From Myotis daubentonii (taxonomy: Eukaryota > Chordata > Mammalia > Chiroptera > Vespertilionidae), in contig NC_081844.1 in the NCBI RefSeq assembly GCF_963259705.1, positions 26,304,294 through 26,368,293 on the forward strand: DNA of 64,000 nucleotides, given 5' to 3'. The position numbers and the translations under genes were made by a program. Positions within the stretch are counted from its first letter, which is position 1, and the number at the start of each line of letters is the position of its first letter. Of the stretch, positions 23,002 to 34,680 are shown piece after piece. The notes beneath the pieces are model-generated. The model ran no database searches. It saw nothing but the letters and a program-made list of their open reading frames with translations, and was not told the DNA's origin.

Positions 23002-23090
23002 TATATTCCCTTCCCATATTTTAGTTCTTGAAACAGCATTGATGAGCAAGCAACACTAGTTTTCTAATTGACTAAATAAGTAATAAATTG

Positions 23091-23443
<353 letters not shown>

Positions 23444-23730
23444 CTAAAGCATCCCACATACGCATATAGGACCATGGGTGAGACAGACAGCACTGGGGAA
23501 TCTATACATAATTCATAAGACGTTCACATAGGACACGTGGCGCCCAACATTCAATCTATGACTTGATTATAAGACTATTATTTATTTGCCACACTCACTT
23601 CCTCATGAACACATGGAATTTATTGATATGATTTTATTGTGATCACTTCAAGTCTTCATTGTTCTCTAGTGTCAGGGTAAAGAGCACCTTGAACAACTTC
23701 TATATTCATAAATTAAAATACTCCTATTTT

Positions 23731-23949
23731 GCCGAAACCGGTTTGGCTCAGTGAATAGAGCATCAGCCTGCGGACTGAGGGGTCCCAGGTTCGATTCTGG
23801 TCAAGGGCATGTACCTGGGTTGCAGGCACATCCCCAGTGGGAGATGTGCAGGAGGCAGCTGATCGATGTTTCTCTCCCATCGATGTTTCTAACTCTCTCT
23901 CTCTCTCTCCCTCCCTCTCTGTAAAAAATCAATAAAATATATTTAAAAA
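23731..23949 (+). mobile_element. Young Ves SINE in intron 1 of gene B
   Basis: The head gccgaaaccggtttggctca starts immediately after a 16-bp duplication (aaaatactcctatttt, 23715-23730 and 23950-23965). Gene C at about 55035-55060 has the uninterrupted sequence. Confidence 0.95.
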
Positions 23950-24071
23950 AAAATACTCCTATTTTAAGCCTATCGATTCCTTGTGAGAAGACTCATCTCC
24001 ATTATAACCACCATTTGATATAGCAGTCCATGAAGCATACTGTCATATCTGCATAAAGTTTTAATGACTAT

Positions 24072-24810
24072 TGTACAGAGTGCCTGAGCTGTGGGTGGAC
24101 GTCTGAGTCCAGCAGCATCAGCAAAGCCATGTCCTAGAGCAGTGATGGCGAACCTTTTGAGCTCGGCATGTCAGCATTTTGAAAAACCCTAACTTAACTC
24201 TAGTGCCGTGTCACATATAGAAGTTTTTTTATATTTGCAACCATAGTAAAACAAAGACTTATATTTTTTATATTTATTTTATATATTTAAATGCCATTTA
24301 ACAAAGAAAAATCAACCAAAAAAATGAGTTCGCATGTCACCTCTGACACGCGTGTCATAGGTTCGCCATCACTGTCCTACAGACATACCTTGCCAAAGGC
24401 AGGGATGTCATCAGTCCTGACCTTTAGCTCAGGTGCCAGGGGGCAGGTGTAATTATCTAGGTTCAGCCAGGTGCCAGGTGCCAGGTGCAGATGCAATTAT
24501 CAGGGTCCAGTCAGGCCTGACGATTATGAGACTCCACAAGAATGAATATTGCAGCTTGATCTTTAAGCATGATTTCACATAATTTCCTTTGTTTTACACT
24601 GTAGTAAAACTTTCTGGTATCATGCTGTATATAACAAACACACTGCACTAGCTCTGGGTCACTGTCTCTCCATCCGAGAACAGTGTCCCACCTGGTCTCA
24701 GCTTTCCCTACTACCCCTGTGTTTGTCTCTTTTTCTCAATTCCCAGTCACCCCTACTCAGGACTCGTCCACTCTCTAGCCGTACTGGCTGCAGCTATGAG
24801 AGAACACTCA
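24072..24810 (+). mobile_element. 5' LTR of betaretrovirus-like ERV
   Basis: Homology of gene B's intron to gene C ends at about 24071, where TG opens the LTR. TATATAA lies at 24628-24634. The LTR ends CA at 24809-24810, four bases before the primer-binding site. A 235-bp hAT is inserted at 24140. A short direct repeat (ggtgccaggtgccaggtgc) sits near 24470. Confidence 0.65.
24140..24374. mobile_element. Non-autonomous hAT, 235 bp
   Basis: The ends are cagtgatggcgaacc and its inverse ggttcgccatcactg. The 8-bp flanks tcctagag and tcctacag differ at one base. The same family is at 32825-33041 and, in part, at 42923-42994. Confidence 0.92.
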
Positions 24811-24814
24811 TATG

Positions 24815-24832
24815 TGGTGCCTGAACAGGGAC
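24815..24832 (+). other. Retroviral primer-binding site, tRNA-Lys type
   Basis: tggtgcctgaacagggac differs at two bases from the tRNA-Lys3-type site and follows the LTR end closely. A donor-like ggtaagt is at 24911-24917. Confidence 0.75.
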
Positions 24833-24945
24833 CTGAATACAGGGAAACTCTTAAACGTCAGGTGAGGGGATGGCTCCGAGGAGTGGACACGCAACAAACT
24901 CAAGAAGTAAGGTAAGTAACAGATTGAAATAGCTGGGTGTAAAAC

Positions 24946-25480
24946 ATGGGAAATTCAGGGTCTCAGGAAAGGGATCTCTACTCTCAAATGCTTCAAACTA
25001 TGGTCAAAGCTCAAGGATGCTCTGGTAAGCATAGTCAAATTCTTGACTTCTTAAATTTTGTTAATGAAACTTGTCCTTGGGTTCCTGCTGAGGGAACCAT
25101 CAACTTTCAAACCTGGAAAAATGCTGGAAAGCAGTTGCGTGACCAATACACAGCAGAAGGTACAGAGAAGATTCCTATTCCTACATTCACACTATGGTCT
25201 CTAATTCATGATTGCCTTGATCCAGCGCAGAAGAATTTAAGGATGTCTAAACAGGGTGTGGCCATGATTTTACAGCCTATAGTAGAGTGTGAATCTCTAA
25301 AAACACCACCTGCCACTTCTGCACCACCTCTTCCTCTTCCCATTGCTCCTGTGACCACAGTCAAGAGCCACCTGATAAAGTTTTACCTCCTAATTATGAG
25401 CAGGAGATAGAGTTTGAGGTGGAGAGGGACAAGCGTCACCGTGAGCGGGATGACTCAGATAATGAGAAATGTTTTGCTTG
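24946..25480 (+). pseudogene. Betaretrovirus-like gag fragment (matrix region)
   Basis: The ATG at 24946 follows the primer site and a splice donor. The frame (155 codons to 25410) starts Met-Gly, the myristoylation context of Gag, and has the matrix-domain pattern of class II (beta) retroviruses, followed by a proline-rich stretch. A frameshift near 25400 moves a charged segment to another frame, and the homology then ends at about 25480. No capsid, pol or env coding is recognisable. It is a broken genomic copy. Confidence 0.75.
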
Positions 25481-26176
25481 AAGCCGCCTGCTATTATGGC
25501 CAAAAGTGAAAGCGACTTCATATTTCACTTTACTGGAGGCTCAAGCTACTTGTAGTGGGAAAAACCTTATAGAATGAATTGAAGGAATTTCCAAGCAGCT
25601 GCCAAGAATTCTTTCTCTTCTTCCCAGGCCACCAGAAACTCTTAGTTAGTGAGATTTCTGTCTACATGTCTGTATTGTAATTTTAATTTGCCTTTCTCTG
25701 ATTCATGATTTTCCTGTGCTGTGCTAAAATGTTAAGATTCTAAAACTAATTTGAAAATGTAAAATGTATGAAGGTTACAACCCAGGGAAGTTTAAACAAA
25801 GGCCAGCTAAATCCAAGCCGGCCTATGATTAACAAACCATTATCTTTCCCACCTGAGGTAAAAAGGGAGGGAGGGAGGGAGGGAGGGAGGGAGGGAGGGA
25901 GGGAGGGAGGGAGGGAGGGAGGGAAGGAAGGAAGGAAGGGAGGGAGGGAGGGAGGGAGGGAGGGAGGGAGGGAGGGAGGGAGGAAGGAAGGAAGGAAGGA
26001 AGGAAAGAAGAAGAAAGAAAAGAAAGAAGAAAGGAAGGAAGGAAGGAAGGAGTGGAGGCTTTTATTTTTAAGCGGGGAGAATGTCCCTGAGCCTGGCAGA
26101 ATGAGGTTGCTGAGTGCTTCTTAAACTACATCAGAATATTTAGTAGGGTAACTTTAAAATATAATATTTTAAAATG
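25481..26176. other. ERV-derived 3' region, no gene
   Basis: Most of this is unassigned. The purine run agcggggagaa followed by TG at about 26070-26081 looks like a polypurine tract and the start of a 3' LTR. That would make the interval the deleted remainder of the provirus. The 3' LTR itself is not confirmed. Confidence 0.45.
25863..26050 (+). repeat. Purine microsatellite (GGGA)n/(GGAA)n
   Basis: About 190 bases of tandem GGGA and GGAA units, with some AAGA at the end. The long glycine/arginine/glutamate open frame over it is an artefact. Confidence 0.97.
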
Positions 26177-26288
26177 TTGCCCTAACCGGTTTGGCTCAGC
26201 GGATGGAGTGTCGGCCTGCGGACTGAAGGGTCCCAGGTTCGATTCCGGTCAAGGGCATGTACCTGGGTTGCAGGCACATCCCCAGTAG
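26177..26288 (+). mobile_element. Ves SINE, 3' half missing
   Basis: The head ccctaaccggtttggctcag runs to cacatccccagtag and then stops without the pyrimidine tract or tail. Confidence 0.85.
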
Positions 26289-26632
26289 TCATACTTAAAG
26301 ACTTTGAAGTATTGCTGGGTTAAATGATAAATATCTAAATATTTTAAAATAACATAAAAAACTGAAACATTGATTGCTAGACATGTTTTATTCACATGCT
26401 CTTAGCTTTTATTACACAAAGTTTCTTGTACTTTGTTGAAGGTATATTTTCTTGAAGGTAAAAGTGCACTTAAAGTGTGTTCATAAATGTTAATCTAACA
26501 AATGCTGGCTGTTTACTTTTTGGTTATCATTGGAAAATTAAGGTTCCTAAGAGAAGGCATAGGCATGGTCGTGCATTTTAAAGAAAAAAACAAGAAAGAA
26601 AAGGTCTGTACAAGTTGCTGAAGGTGTGACAG
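26289..26632. other. No gene; possible LTR-related sequence
   Basis: The phrase ggcatggtcgtgcatttt (about 26562) recurs at about 33519 beyond the L1 insertion, so a tandem-repeated host element may have been split by the L1. Confidence 0.35.
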
Positions 26633-27836
26633 AAAGAAAGAATATTAGATGTAATGTGGAGAAGATGGCGACCGGCAGGAAGGTAGGGAGGGAGTGTGAG
26701 AGAGCAAGGGAGCGATAGAGGAGTGTGTGGACGTGTGTGGTGTGTGTGTATGAGCTAGGGACAGTTAGATTCCGCAGGTCTTCCAAGGGACTGCCAAACT
26801 GGGCAGTCTTAGATGGCGGAGCCCCACTCTTAGCACGGACACTCTTGGGCAGCCAGTGCAAGCACAGAGACCACGCCATCTTGAGAAACAGAGCTGCTTG
26901 AGACTAGGATCCTGGCCTCAGCACCACCCAGTCTGGTCTCAGATGCAAACCAGGACCCTGCAGCCACTGGGTTCAGAGACCTGCGACCACAGCTACAGAC
27001 CCACAGACACCAAGAATCCAGACATTCCGACGGCAGATTTCTGTGAGTAACAGAGCCCATGCCCCTCCCCGCAGGCTCAGGGGCAGCACCATAGTAACAG
27101 ATAGTCTGGCCCCTCACAGGGGCGCAGTGCCGCTACAGGAATTTAAGCCTGGGAGCCTGCGGACACTGGGATTCTGTTCCCCACAATGCAATTGGGTGAC
27201 AAAACCCGAAGCCCATGCAAGGTGGCAGTGCCACCTGACTTCAATTCTGGGCAAGTGCACACTGAAGTCTGCTTTCTGCAGCACAGGAGTGAACCTCCTG
27301 CCAACACAGTGCTACTGTGCAACCCAGTCCCCCAAGCTGACCAGGACCCCGATTCTCTGGGCGGGAGGCAGCACTAAGCACCAGTGACTTGACTCTGTTT
27401 CTTATCACGTGTGCCTGGGATCCCTGATTCTTAGTGCATTCACACTAAGAGCCAGTGATTCCAATTCTTGGTGCCTGCATACACAGGGACCCTGATTCTC
27501 AGCATGAGGCCGCGAGAAGCAACAGAGACTCTGATACTGGATTCTTGGGGAACTCTGACTCCTGGCAACGCTAGGGGGCTCTGATTTTCAACACATGCCA
27601 GGGGGTGTCTCTGTTTCAGCGCGGTGCAGGCAGGGTCCCTGATTCTAGGTGCACACACGAGGCCACACTGAGCGCTGGTAACACTGACTCTGAGTGAGCC
27701 TGGTTCCCACTAACCCACGACAACCACACATCTTAGTGTCGGAACTCTTCAGTGACACTAGGGTGGTGCGAAGCTCCCACTGCACACGGCCCAGGCCCAC
27801 GTAACTCGACGTTTGAACTTTCTGGTGACAGTCAGA

Positions 27837-28669
27837 ATGGCGAGACGACACAATCCCCAGAGGAAAGAAAATGAGGAGTCGCCAAGAAAGGAAATTAGTG
27901 AAATTGAAGCATACAATATGACAGATAAAGAATTCAGAGTAATGGTTGTACTATTCATTCACTGGATGGATGGAAAATCAACAACCTATGGAAGAATCAG
28001 GAAGAAATGAAAAGTGATATAGCTACAATCAAAAACACCATGGAAGGTTTCAACAGTAGAGGACCGAATTATTGAGTTAGAAGATAAGGTAGAGAAACAA
28101 GCTCAATCTGAACAGCAACTGGAGAAAAAAATTAAAAAGCAGGAAGAGAGCCTAAGGGAGCTTTGGGACAGCATGAAACAAAGTAACATACGCATAATAG
28201 GGCTGCCAGAAGGACAAGAAGAGCAGCAAGGATTAGAAAATCTATTTGAAGAAATAATGACAGAAAACTTCCCAGATATGGGGAAGAAAAAAGTTACACA
28301 AGTACAGAGTCTCAAACAAGATGAATCCCAAAAGACCCACACTAAGACACGTCAAAACAATAATGGCAAATGTTCACAACAAAGAGAGAGTCTTAAAGGC
28401 TGCAAGAGAGAGACAGAGAGTTACCTACAAAGGATCCCCCATCAGATTATCAAATGATTTCTCAACAGAAACACATCAAGCTAGAAGGGAATGAAAGGAG
28501 GTATACAAAGTGTTGCAAAGCAAAGGACTGAATCCAAGAATACTCTATCCAGCAAGACCTATCAATCAAAATTGAAGGGGAAATCAGGAGCTTCGCAGAC
28601 AAAAAAAGGTTAAGGGAGTTTATCACTACCAAGCCAGCAATGCAAGAAATGCTAAAGGGAATGCTGTAA
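27837..28669 (+). pseudogene. L1-A ORF1
   Basis: The ATG at 27837 begins an ARRHNPQRKENE-like basic start. A coiled-coil part, an RRM-like part (with the GLPEGQEEQQ phrase at about 28200) and a C-terminal end with stop TAA at 28669 follow. At least three frameshifts or stops (about 28008, 28040, 28340) break it. Confidence 0.85.
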
Positions 28670-29191
28670 AAAGAAGAAATAAAAAGATAAGAAAGAACAC
28701 AGGCACAAAAATAGAAATGACTACAAACAAGAACCTTTCAATAATAACTTTAAACATAAATGAACTAAATGCTCTAATCAAAAGACATCGAGTGGCTCAA
28801 TGGATAAAAAGACATTACCCATATATATGTTGTCTACAAGAGACCCACCTCAGAACAAGGGACTCACACAGACTGAAAGTGAAGGGATGGAAAAAGATCT
28901 TTCACGCAAATGGAAAGGAAAAAAAAAAGCTGGGGTAGCAATACTTATATCTGACAAAATAGACCTCAAAGTGAAGGCCATAACAAGAGATAAGGAAGGC
29001 CACTTCTTAATACTAAAGGGATCGATACAACAAGAGGATATAACCCAGATAAACATATATGGACCCAAAGCAGGAGCACCCAAATTCATAAAAAACACTC
29101 CTGGAAGATATTGAGGGAGAGATCAACAACAATACAATCATAGTAGGGGACTTAAAAACACCACTGGCATCACTGGATAAATCCTCTAGAC

Positions 29192-29413
29192 CAGTGTTTC
29201 TCAATCTTGGCTGCACATTAGAATCACCTGGGAACCTTTTTAAAATCCTGATTTCAGGGCCTCATCCTCTGGAAATTCTGTTTCTTTGTTACTAATGTTG
29301 TGGCCTCACCCCATAACAAAGAAACAGAATTTCTGGAGGATGAGGCCTAGAAATCAGGATTTTAAAAAGATTCCCAGGTGATTCTAATGTGCAGCCAAGG
29401 TTGAGAACCACTG
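29192..29413. mobile_element. Palindromic hAT (MER5-like ends) inside L1-A ORF2
   Basis: The ends cagtgtttctcaat and its inverse (ttgagaaccactg) are flanked by a perfect 8-bp duplication, ctctagac (29184-29191 and 29414-29421). The whole element is two arms of about 100 bp (29192-29291 and 29313-29413) in near-perfect inverted orientation around a 21-bp loop. L1-B near 62655 shows the uninterrupted target. Confidence 0.95.
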
Positions 29414-29882
29414 CTCTAGACAAAAAATCAGCAAAGAAACAGCAATCTTAAATGACTCACTAGATCAGATGGACTTAATTGACATCTTCAGAACATTTCA
29501 CCCAAAAGCCACGGAATATACGTTCTTCTCAAGTGCGCATGGGACATTTTCAAAAATAGACCACATATTGGGTTACAAGCAAAGTCTCCCCAAATTCAAG
29601 AAGACTGAAATCATACCAAGCATCTTCTCAGACCGCAATGGCATAATATTAGAAATAAACTACAATAAAAACAATCCAAAAAATTCAAACATTTGGAAGC
29701 TGAATAGCATGCTACTAAATAATGATTAGGTTACCAATGAGATCAAAGAAGAAATTAAAAACATTCTGGGAACTAATGATAATGAAAACACAACAATCCA
29801 AAATCTATGGGACACAATGAAAACAGTCCTGAGAGGGAAGTTTATAGCTCTACTGGCCTACCTCAAAAAACAAGAAAAAATG

Positions 29883-30073
29883 GCCGAAACAGGTTTTGCT
29901 CAGTGGCTAGAGCATCGGCCTGCGAACTCAAGGGTCCCAGGTTCGATTCCGGTCAAGGGCATGTACCCAGTAGGAGATGTGCAGGAGGCAGCTGATCGAT
30001 GTTTCTCTCTCATCGATGTTTCTAACTCTATCTCTCTCCCTTCCTATCTGTAAAAAATCAATAAAATATATAT
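29883..30073 (+). mobile_element. Ves SINE in L1-A ORF2
   Basis: The head gccgaaacaggttttgctca and tail aatcaataaaatatatat are visible. L1-B near 63122 is uninterrupted. The left flank gaaaaaatg and right flank aaaaatg suggest the duplication. Confidence 0.9.
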
Positions 30074-30927
30074 ATTTTTAAAAATGACAGTAAATCATCT
30101 AACTCTACAACTCAAAGAATTAGAAAGAGAGCAACAAGAAAAGCCCAGCATAAGCAGAAGGAAGGAGATAATAAAGATCAGAGCAGAAATAAATGACATA
30201 GGGACCAAAAAAAAGATCAATGAAACCAAGAGCTGTTTCTTTGAAAAAATAAACAAGATTGGTGAACCTCTAGCCAGGCTCACCAAGAAGCAAAGAGAGA
30301 GGACCCAAATAAACAAAATCAGAAATGAAAGAGGAGAGATAACAGACCCCACAGAAATTCAAAGGAGTATTAAAAAATTCTATGGACAACTCTACTCCAA
30401 CAAACTAGACAACCTAGAGGAAATGGACACATTCCTAGAAAAATACAACCTTCCAAAACTCAATCAGGAAGATTCTAAAAATCTCAATAAGCCAATAACT
30501 ATGCAAGAAATTGAAGCAGTCATCAAAAAGCTTCCAGCAAACAAAAGCCCAGGACCAGACGGCTTCACAGGGGAGTTTTACCAAACATTCAAGGAAGAAC
30601 TAAAACCTATCCTCCTCAGACTACTACAAAAAATTCAAGAGTAAGGAACACTTCCAAGCTCATTCTATGAAGCCAGCATCACCCTAATACCAAAACCAGA
30701 TAAAGACAACACAATGAAAGAGAATTATAGGCCAATATCCCTCATGAACATAGATGCCAAAATACTCAACAAAAAAATTCTAGCAAATTGGATCCAGCAA
30801 TACATCAAAAAGATCATACACCATGACCAAGTAGGATTTATCCCAGGGATGCAAGGATGGTATAATATCTGCAAATCAATAAACGTGATACATCACATAA
30901 ACAAATTGAGAGATAAAAATCACAGTC

Positions 30928-30963
30928 AAAAAATAAAAAAAAAATAAAAAAATAATAAAATTT
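30928..30963 (+). mobile_element. A-rich tail-only insertion in L1-A
   Basis: About 36 A-rich bases lie between aaaatcacagtc (30916-30927) and aaaatcatagtc (about 30964-30975). L1-B near 63955 reads straight through with one copy of the flank. It looks like a retroposed tail with no body. Confidence 0.6.
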
Positions 30964-32309
30964 AAAAATCATAGTCATATCAATTGACACAGAAAAAGCA
31001 TTTGACAAAATCCAACACCCTTTTTTGATAAAAACTCTCAGCAAGGTAGGAATAGAAGGATCATACCTCAACATAATAAAAGCCATATATGACAAAGCCA
31101 CAGTCAACATCATACCCAATGGACAAAAACTAACACCATTTCCGCTAAGAACAGGAACAAGACAGGGATGCCCACTCTCACCACTCCTGTTCAACATAGT
31201 ACTGGAAGTACTAGCCACTGCGATCAGACAAGAAGAAGAAATAAAAGGCATCCAAATTGGAAATGAAGAAGTAAAACTGTCCTTATTCGCAGATGACATG
31301 ATACTATACATAGAAAACCCTAAAGACTCCATCAAAAAATTATTAGACTTAATAAATGAATTTGGAAATGTAGCAAAATACAAAATTAATGCCAAGAAAT
31401 CTATGGCATTTCTTTACACCAACAGTGAACTTACAGAAAGAGAAACTAAAAAAGCAATCCCATTTACCATCGCACCAAAAAAATTAACTAATGAGGAATA
31501 AACTTAACTAAGGAGGTAAAAGACCTATAAGTGAAAAACTACAGGACACTGGAAAAAGAAATAGAGGGAGACATAAACAGATGGAAGAACATACCGTGTT
31601 CATGGATTGGTAGAATCAACATCATCGAAATGTCCATACTATCCAAAGCAATCTATAGATTCAATGCAATCCCCATTAAAATACCAATGGCATATTTCAC
31701 AGATCTAGAATGAACGTTCCAAAAATTCATCTGGAATAAAAAAAGACCTCAAATAGCTGCAGCAATCCTGAGAAAGAAGAACAAAGTAGGTGGGATCTCA
31801 ATACCAGATATCAAGCTGTATTACAAAGCCAGTTCTTAAAACAGCTTGGTACTGGCACAAGAATAGACATATGGATCAATGGAATAGAATAGAGAACCCA
31901 GAAATTGACCCAAACCACTATGCTCAATTAATATTCGACAAAGGATGCAAATCAAAACAACAATGCCGTATCATCTCACACCTGTCAGAATGGCTATCAT
32001 CAACAAATCAACAAGCAAGTGTTGGAGAGGATGCGGAGAAAAAGGAACCCTTTTGCACTGCTGGTGGGAATGCAGACTGGTGCAGCCACTGTGGAGAACA
32101 GTATGGAGTTTCCTCAAAAAACTTAAAAATGGAACTCCCATTTGACCCAGTTATCCCACTTCTAGGAATATATCCCAAGAAGTTAGAAACACCAATCAGA
32201 AAGGATATATGCACCCCTATGTTCATAGCAGCACAATTCACCATAGCTAAGATTTGGAAACAGCCTAAGCGCCCATCAGCAGATGAGTGGATTTAAAAAC
32301 TGTGGTACA

Positions 32310-32543
32310 GCCGAACCGGTTTGGTTCAGTGGACAGAGCGTCGGCCTGCGAACTCAAGGGTCCCAGGTTCGATTCCGGTCAAGGGCATGTACTTTGGTTG
32401 CAGGCACATCCCCACTGGGGGGCGTGCAGAAGGCAGCTGATCGATGTTTCTCTCTCATCGATGTTTCTAATTCTCTATCCCTCTCCCTTCTTCTCTGTAA
32501 AAAATCAATAAAATATATTTAAAAAATAGATAAAATAAAAAAT
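32310..32543 (+). mobile_element. Ves SINE, first of two at one target
   Basis: Begins gccgaaccggtttggttcag after the 15-bp target aaaaactgtggtaca (32295-32309). The same 15 bp follow its tail at 32544-32558. Confidence 0.95.
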
Positions 32544-32558
32544 AAAAACTGTGGTACA

Positions 32559-32802
32559 GCCCTAACCGATTTGGCTCAATGGATAGAGCATCGGCCTGAG
32601 GACTGAAGGGTCCCAGGTTTAATTCCGGTCAAGGGCATGTACCTTGGTTGCGGGCACATCCCCACTGGGGGATGTGCAAGAGGCAGCTGATCGATGTTTC
32701 TCTCTCATTGATGTTTCTAACTCTCTAGCCCTCTCCCTTCCTCTCTGTAAAAAACCAATAAAATATATAAAAATAAAAATAAATAAACTGAGTTTTTTTT
32801 TA
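32559..32802 (+). mobile_element. Ves SINE, second of two at the same target
   Basis: Begins gccctaaccgatttggctca after the second copy of aaaaactgtggtaca; a third copy (32803-32817) follows its tail. Confidence 0.95.
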
Positions 32803-32824
32803 AAAAACTGTGGTACATCTACAC

Positions 32825-33041
32825 CAGTGATGGCTAACCTTTTGAGCTCGGCATGTTAGCATTTTAAAAAACCCTAACTTAACTCTGGTGCCATGTCACA
32901 TATAGAAATGTTTTGATATTTGCAACCATAGTAAAACAAAGATTTATATTTTTGATATTTATTTTATATATTTAAATGCCATTTAACAAAGAAAAATCAA
33001 ACAAAAAAATGAGCACGCGTGTCATAGGTTCGCCATCACTG
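32825..33041. mobile_element. Non-autonomous hAT, 217 bp, in L1-A 3' part
   Basis: The ends are cagtgatggctaacc and ggttcgccatcactg, with a perfect 8-bp duplication atctacac at 32817-32824 and 33042-33049. Same family as 24140-24374. Confidence 0.95.
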
Positions 33042-33487
33042 ATCTACACAATGGAATACTACGCTGTGGTAAAAAAGAATAAATTCTTGCCATTTGCAAC
33101 AGCATGGATAGAACTGGAGAGCATTATGCTAAGTGAAATAAGCCAGTCAGAGAAAGATAAATACCACATGATCTCACTCATATGTGGAATATAATGAACA
33201 ACATAAACTGATGAATAGGACAGATCCAGAGACAGAGAAGCAGAGATCAGACTGTCAAACCTCGGAAAAAAAATAAAGGAGGGTGGGGGTAAGGGGAGAG
33301 ATCAATCAAAGGACTGGTATGCATGCACATAAGCCCAACCAATGGACACAGACAACAAGGGGATGAGAGCATGAGTGTGTGTGTGTGGGGGGGGGTGTTT
33401 AATGGGGGGATGAGGACACATATGTAATACCTTAACCAATAAAGACATTAAAGATTGAAAAAAAATTTTAAAAAAGAAAGAATATTA

Positions 33488-33689
33488 AGAGTAGAAATAC
33501 TTAATGAAAGTTATGAGGCATGGTTATGCATTTTGAATGAAAAAGGTGGTTTCTAAAGGTGGTTATTTCTGAAAGTTATAAGAATGTTTCTGAAAGTTGT
33601 AAGAATGTCCGTGGAAGTTATTAGAAGTCGGTAGAAAGAAATGTTAAAAAGAAACTGATTAAATCACACAGGCCTCACATGCCCTACAT
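33488..33689. other. Continuation of host sequence split by L1-A
   Basis: Short repeated phrases such as gaaagttataagaatgt and gaaagttgtaagaatgt occur in tandem. No gene. Confidence 0.4.
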
Positions 33690-34222
33690 CAGTGGTTGGC
33701 AAACTCATTAGTCAACAGAGCCAAATATCAACAGTACAAAAACTGAAATTTCTTTTGAGAGCCAAATTTTTTAAACTTAAACTATATAGGTAGGTATATT
33801 GTCATTAACTTAATTAGGGTACTCCTAAACTGGCCTTTGCTAAAAACGTCCTCAATCTGATTGAGGTACGCTCGCTGAGGTTGACCCCTTCCAACTCTCC
33901 CATCCACACTCGTCTTGTATACTTGTTTCGTCTATCACTAGCACTGACCACTGCACAATGAGACTGCTGACTGACTCACTCACTCAACGCGTGCATGGAT
34001 CGCACGCGTCTCCCGTCACCCCACCGACCAACATCCCCCACTTCTTCTAACGCCACTTCTTCAAAATAGACTCGCCCAGGCCGAAAACCGATTTCTGCAC
34101 GTGGGCCACCAAGTTTCAATCACACTGTACCTGCGAACCCACATGTGGCATTTTGTGGAAGAGCCACACTCAAGGGGCCAAAAGCCGCATGTGGCTCGTG
34201 AGCCTAAGTTTGCCGACCACTG
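33690..34222. mobile_element. Non-autonomous hAT-like element, 533 bp
   Basis: The ends cagtggttggcaaactc and its diverged inverse (gtttgccgaccactg) are visible. Subterminal gagccaaat and agccacac-like blocks are also inverted. The 8-bp flanks (ccctacat, gtctaaaa) agree only in part, so it is old or the end is shifted by a base or two. Confidence 0.75.
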
Positions 34223-34680
34223 GTCTAAAAGACTCCTGCTGTTCCTTCCCCTAAGCAAGGGTGACCCTGCCTGAAGCAATCCCCTCTACCTCTCAAAGCC
34301 ACTTCCTTTCTGCCAGTTGTAAAAGCCTTCCATCGTGAACAGCTGCTCTGAGATTCTATTTCCTAGATGGGATGAGGCCCAATTCGTGAATGGGAATCAA
34401 GCCAGTTAACCTTCCAACTTACTCAGCTGAATTTTGTTTTTAACGGTTTGAAAAGCACCACAAAACAAATAGCTGATAAAGACGCTGTGACTCAGAGAAG
34501 GAAGATGGCGGTTAGGATTCAGGGGAGAGCCTGGAAATGCAGGCATTTGCTGCAGAGCTAGGCCTGGGGGGCTGGGGGTGGACTTGAGAGCCTGCTCCAC
34601 AAACATCAAAACTCAGGAGAAAACGGGGTCCTTCTGGGGAGAAAGGAGGGACCGGGGACCCCACAGACCACAGCTCCTCC
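34223..34680. other. No gene recognised; lies in intron 1 of gene B
   Basis: Includes gaaggaagatggcggttagg at about 34497. The last bases supply the left target of the next LTR. Confidence 0.4.

Larger units (their letters stand above)
28717..33060 (+). pseudogene. L1-A ORF2 (endonuclease and reverse transcriptase), broken
   Basis: The start MTTNKNLSIITLNINELN belongs to the apurinic-type endonuclease domain. Reverse-transcriptase motifs follow: the [11 protein letters not shown] phrase (about 30545), and FADDMILY, carrying the catalytic aspartates, at about 31285. Fragments of the C-terminal cysteine region lie near 31980-32140. Stops, frameshifts, nested insertions and a deletion near 31942 make it non-functional. 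Confidence 0.9.
26648..33472 (+). mobile_element. L1-A: 5'UTR to 3' end with target duplication, several nested insertions
   Basis: A 15-bp duplication aaagaaagaatatta lies at 26633-26647 and 33473-33487. The element begins gatgtaatgtggagaagatggcg, has a 1.2-kb 5'UTR, ORF1 (27837-28669), ORF2 (from 28717) and a 3'UTR ending in aataaagacattaaag plus A-rich sequence. Three Ves SINEs, two hATs and an A-rich insertion are nested in it. An internal ORF2 deletion at about 31940 shortens it. Confidence 0.92.

Noticed and set aside
25768..26124. Arginine/glycine/glutamate-rich frame
   Set aside because: It is the translation of a GGGA/GGAA microsatellite.
32310..32400. tRNA-like sequences at many places (for example ggtttggttcagtggacagagcg)
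   Set aside because: They are the tRNA-derived heads of Ves SINEs, followed each time by the pyrimidine tract and A-rich tail; not tRNA genes.
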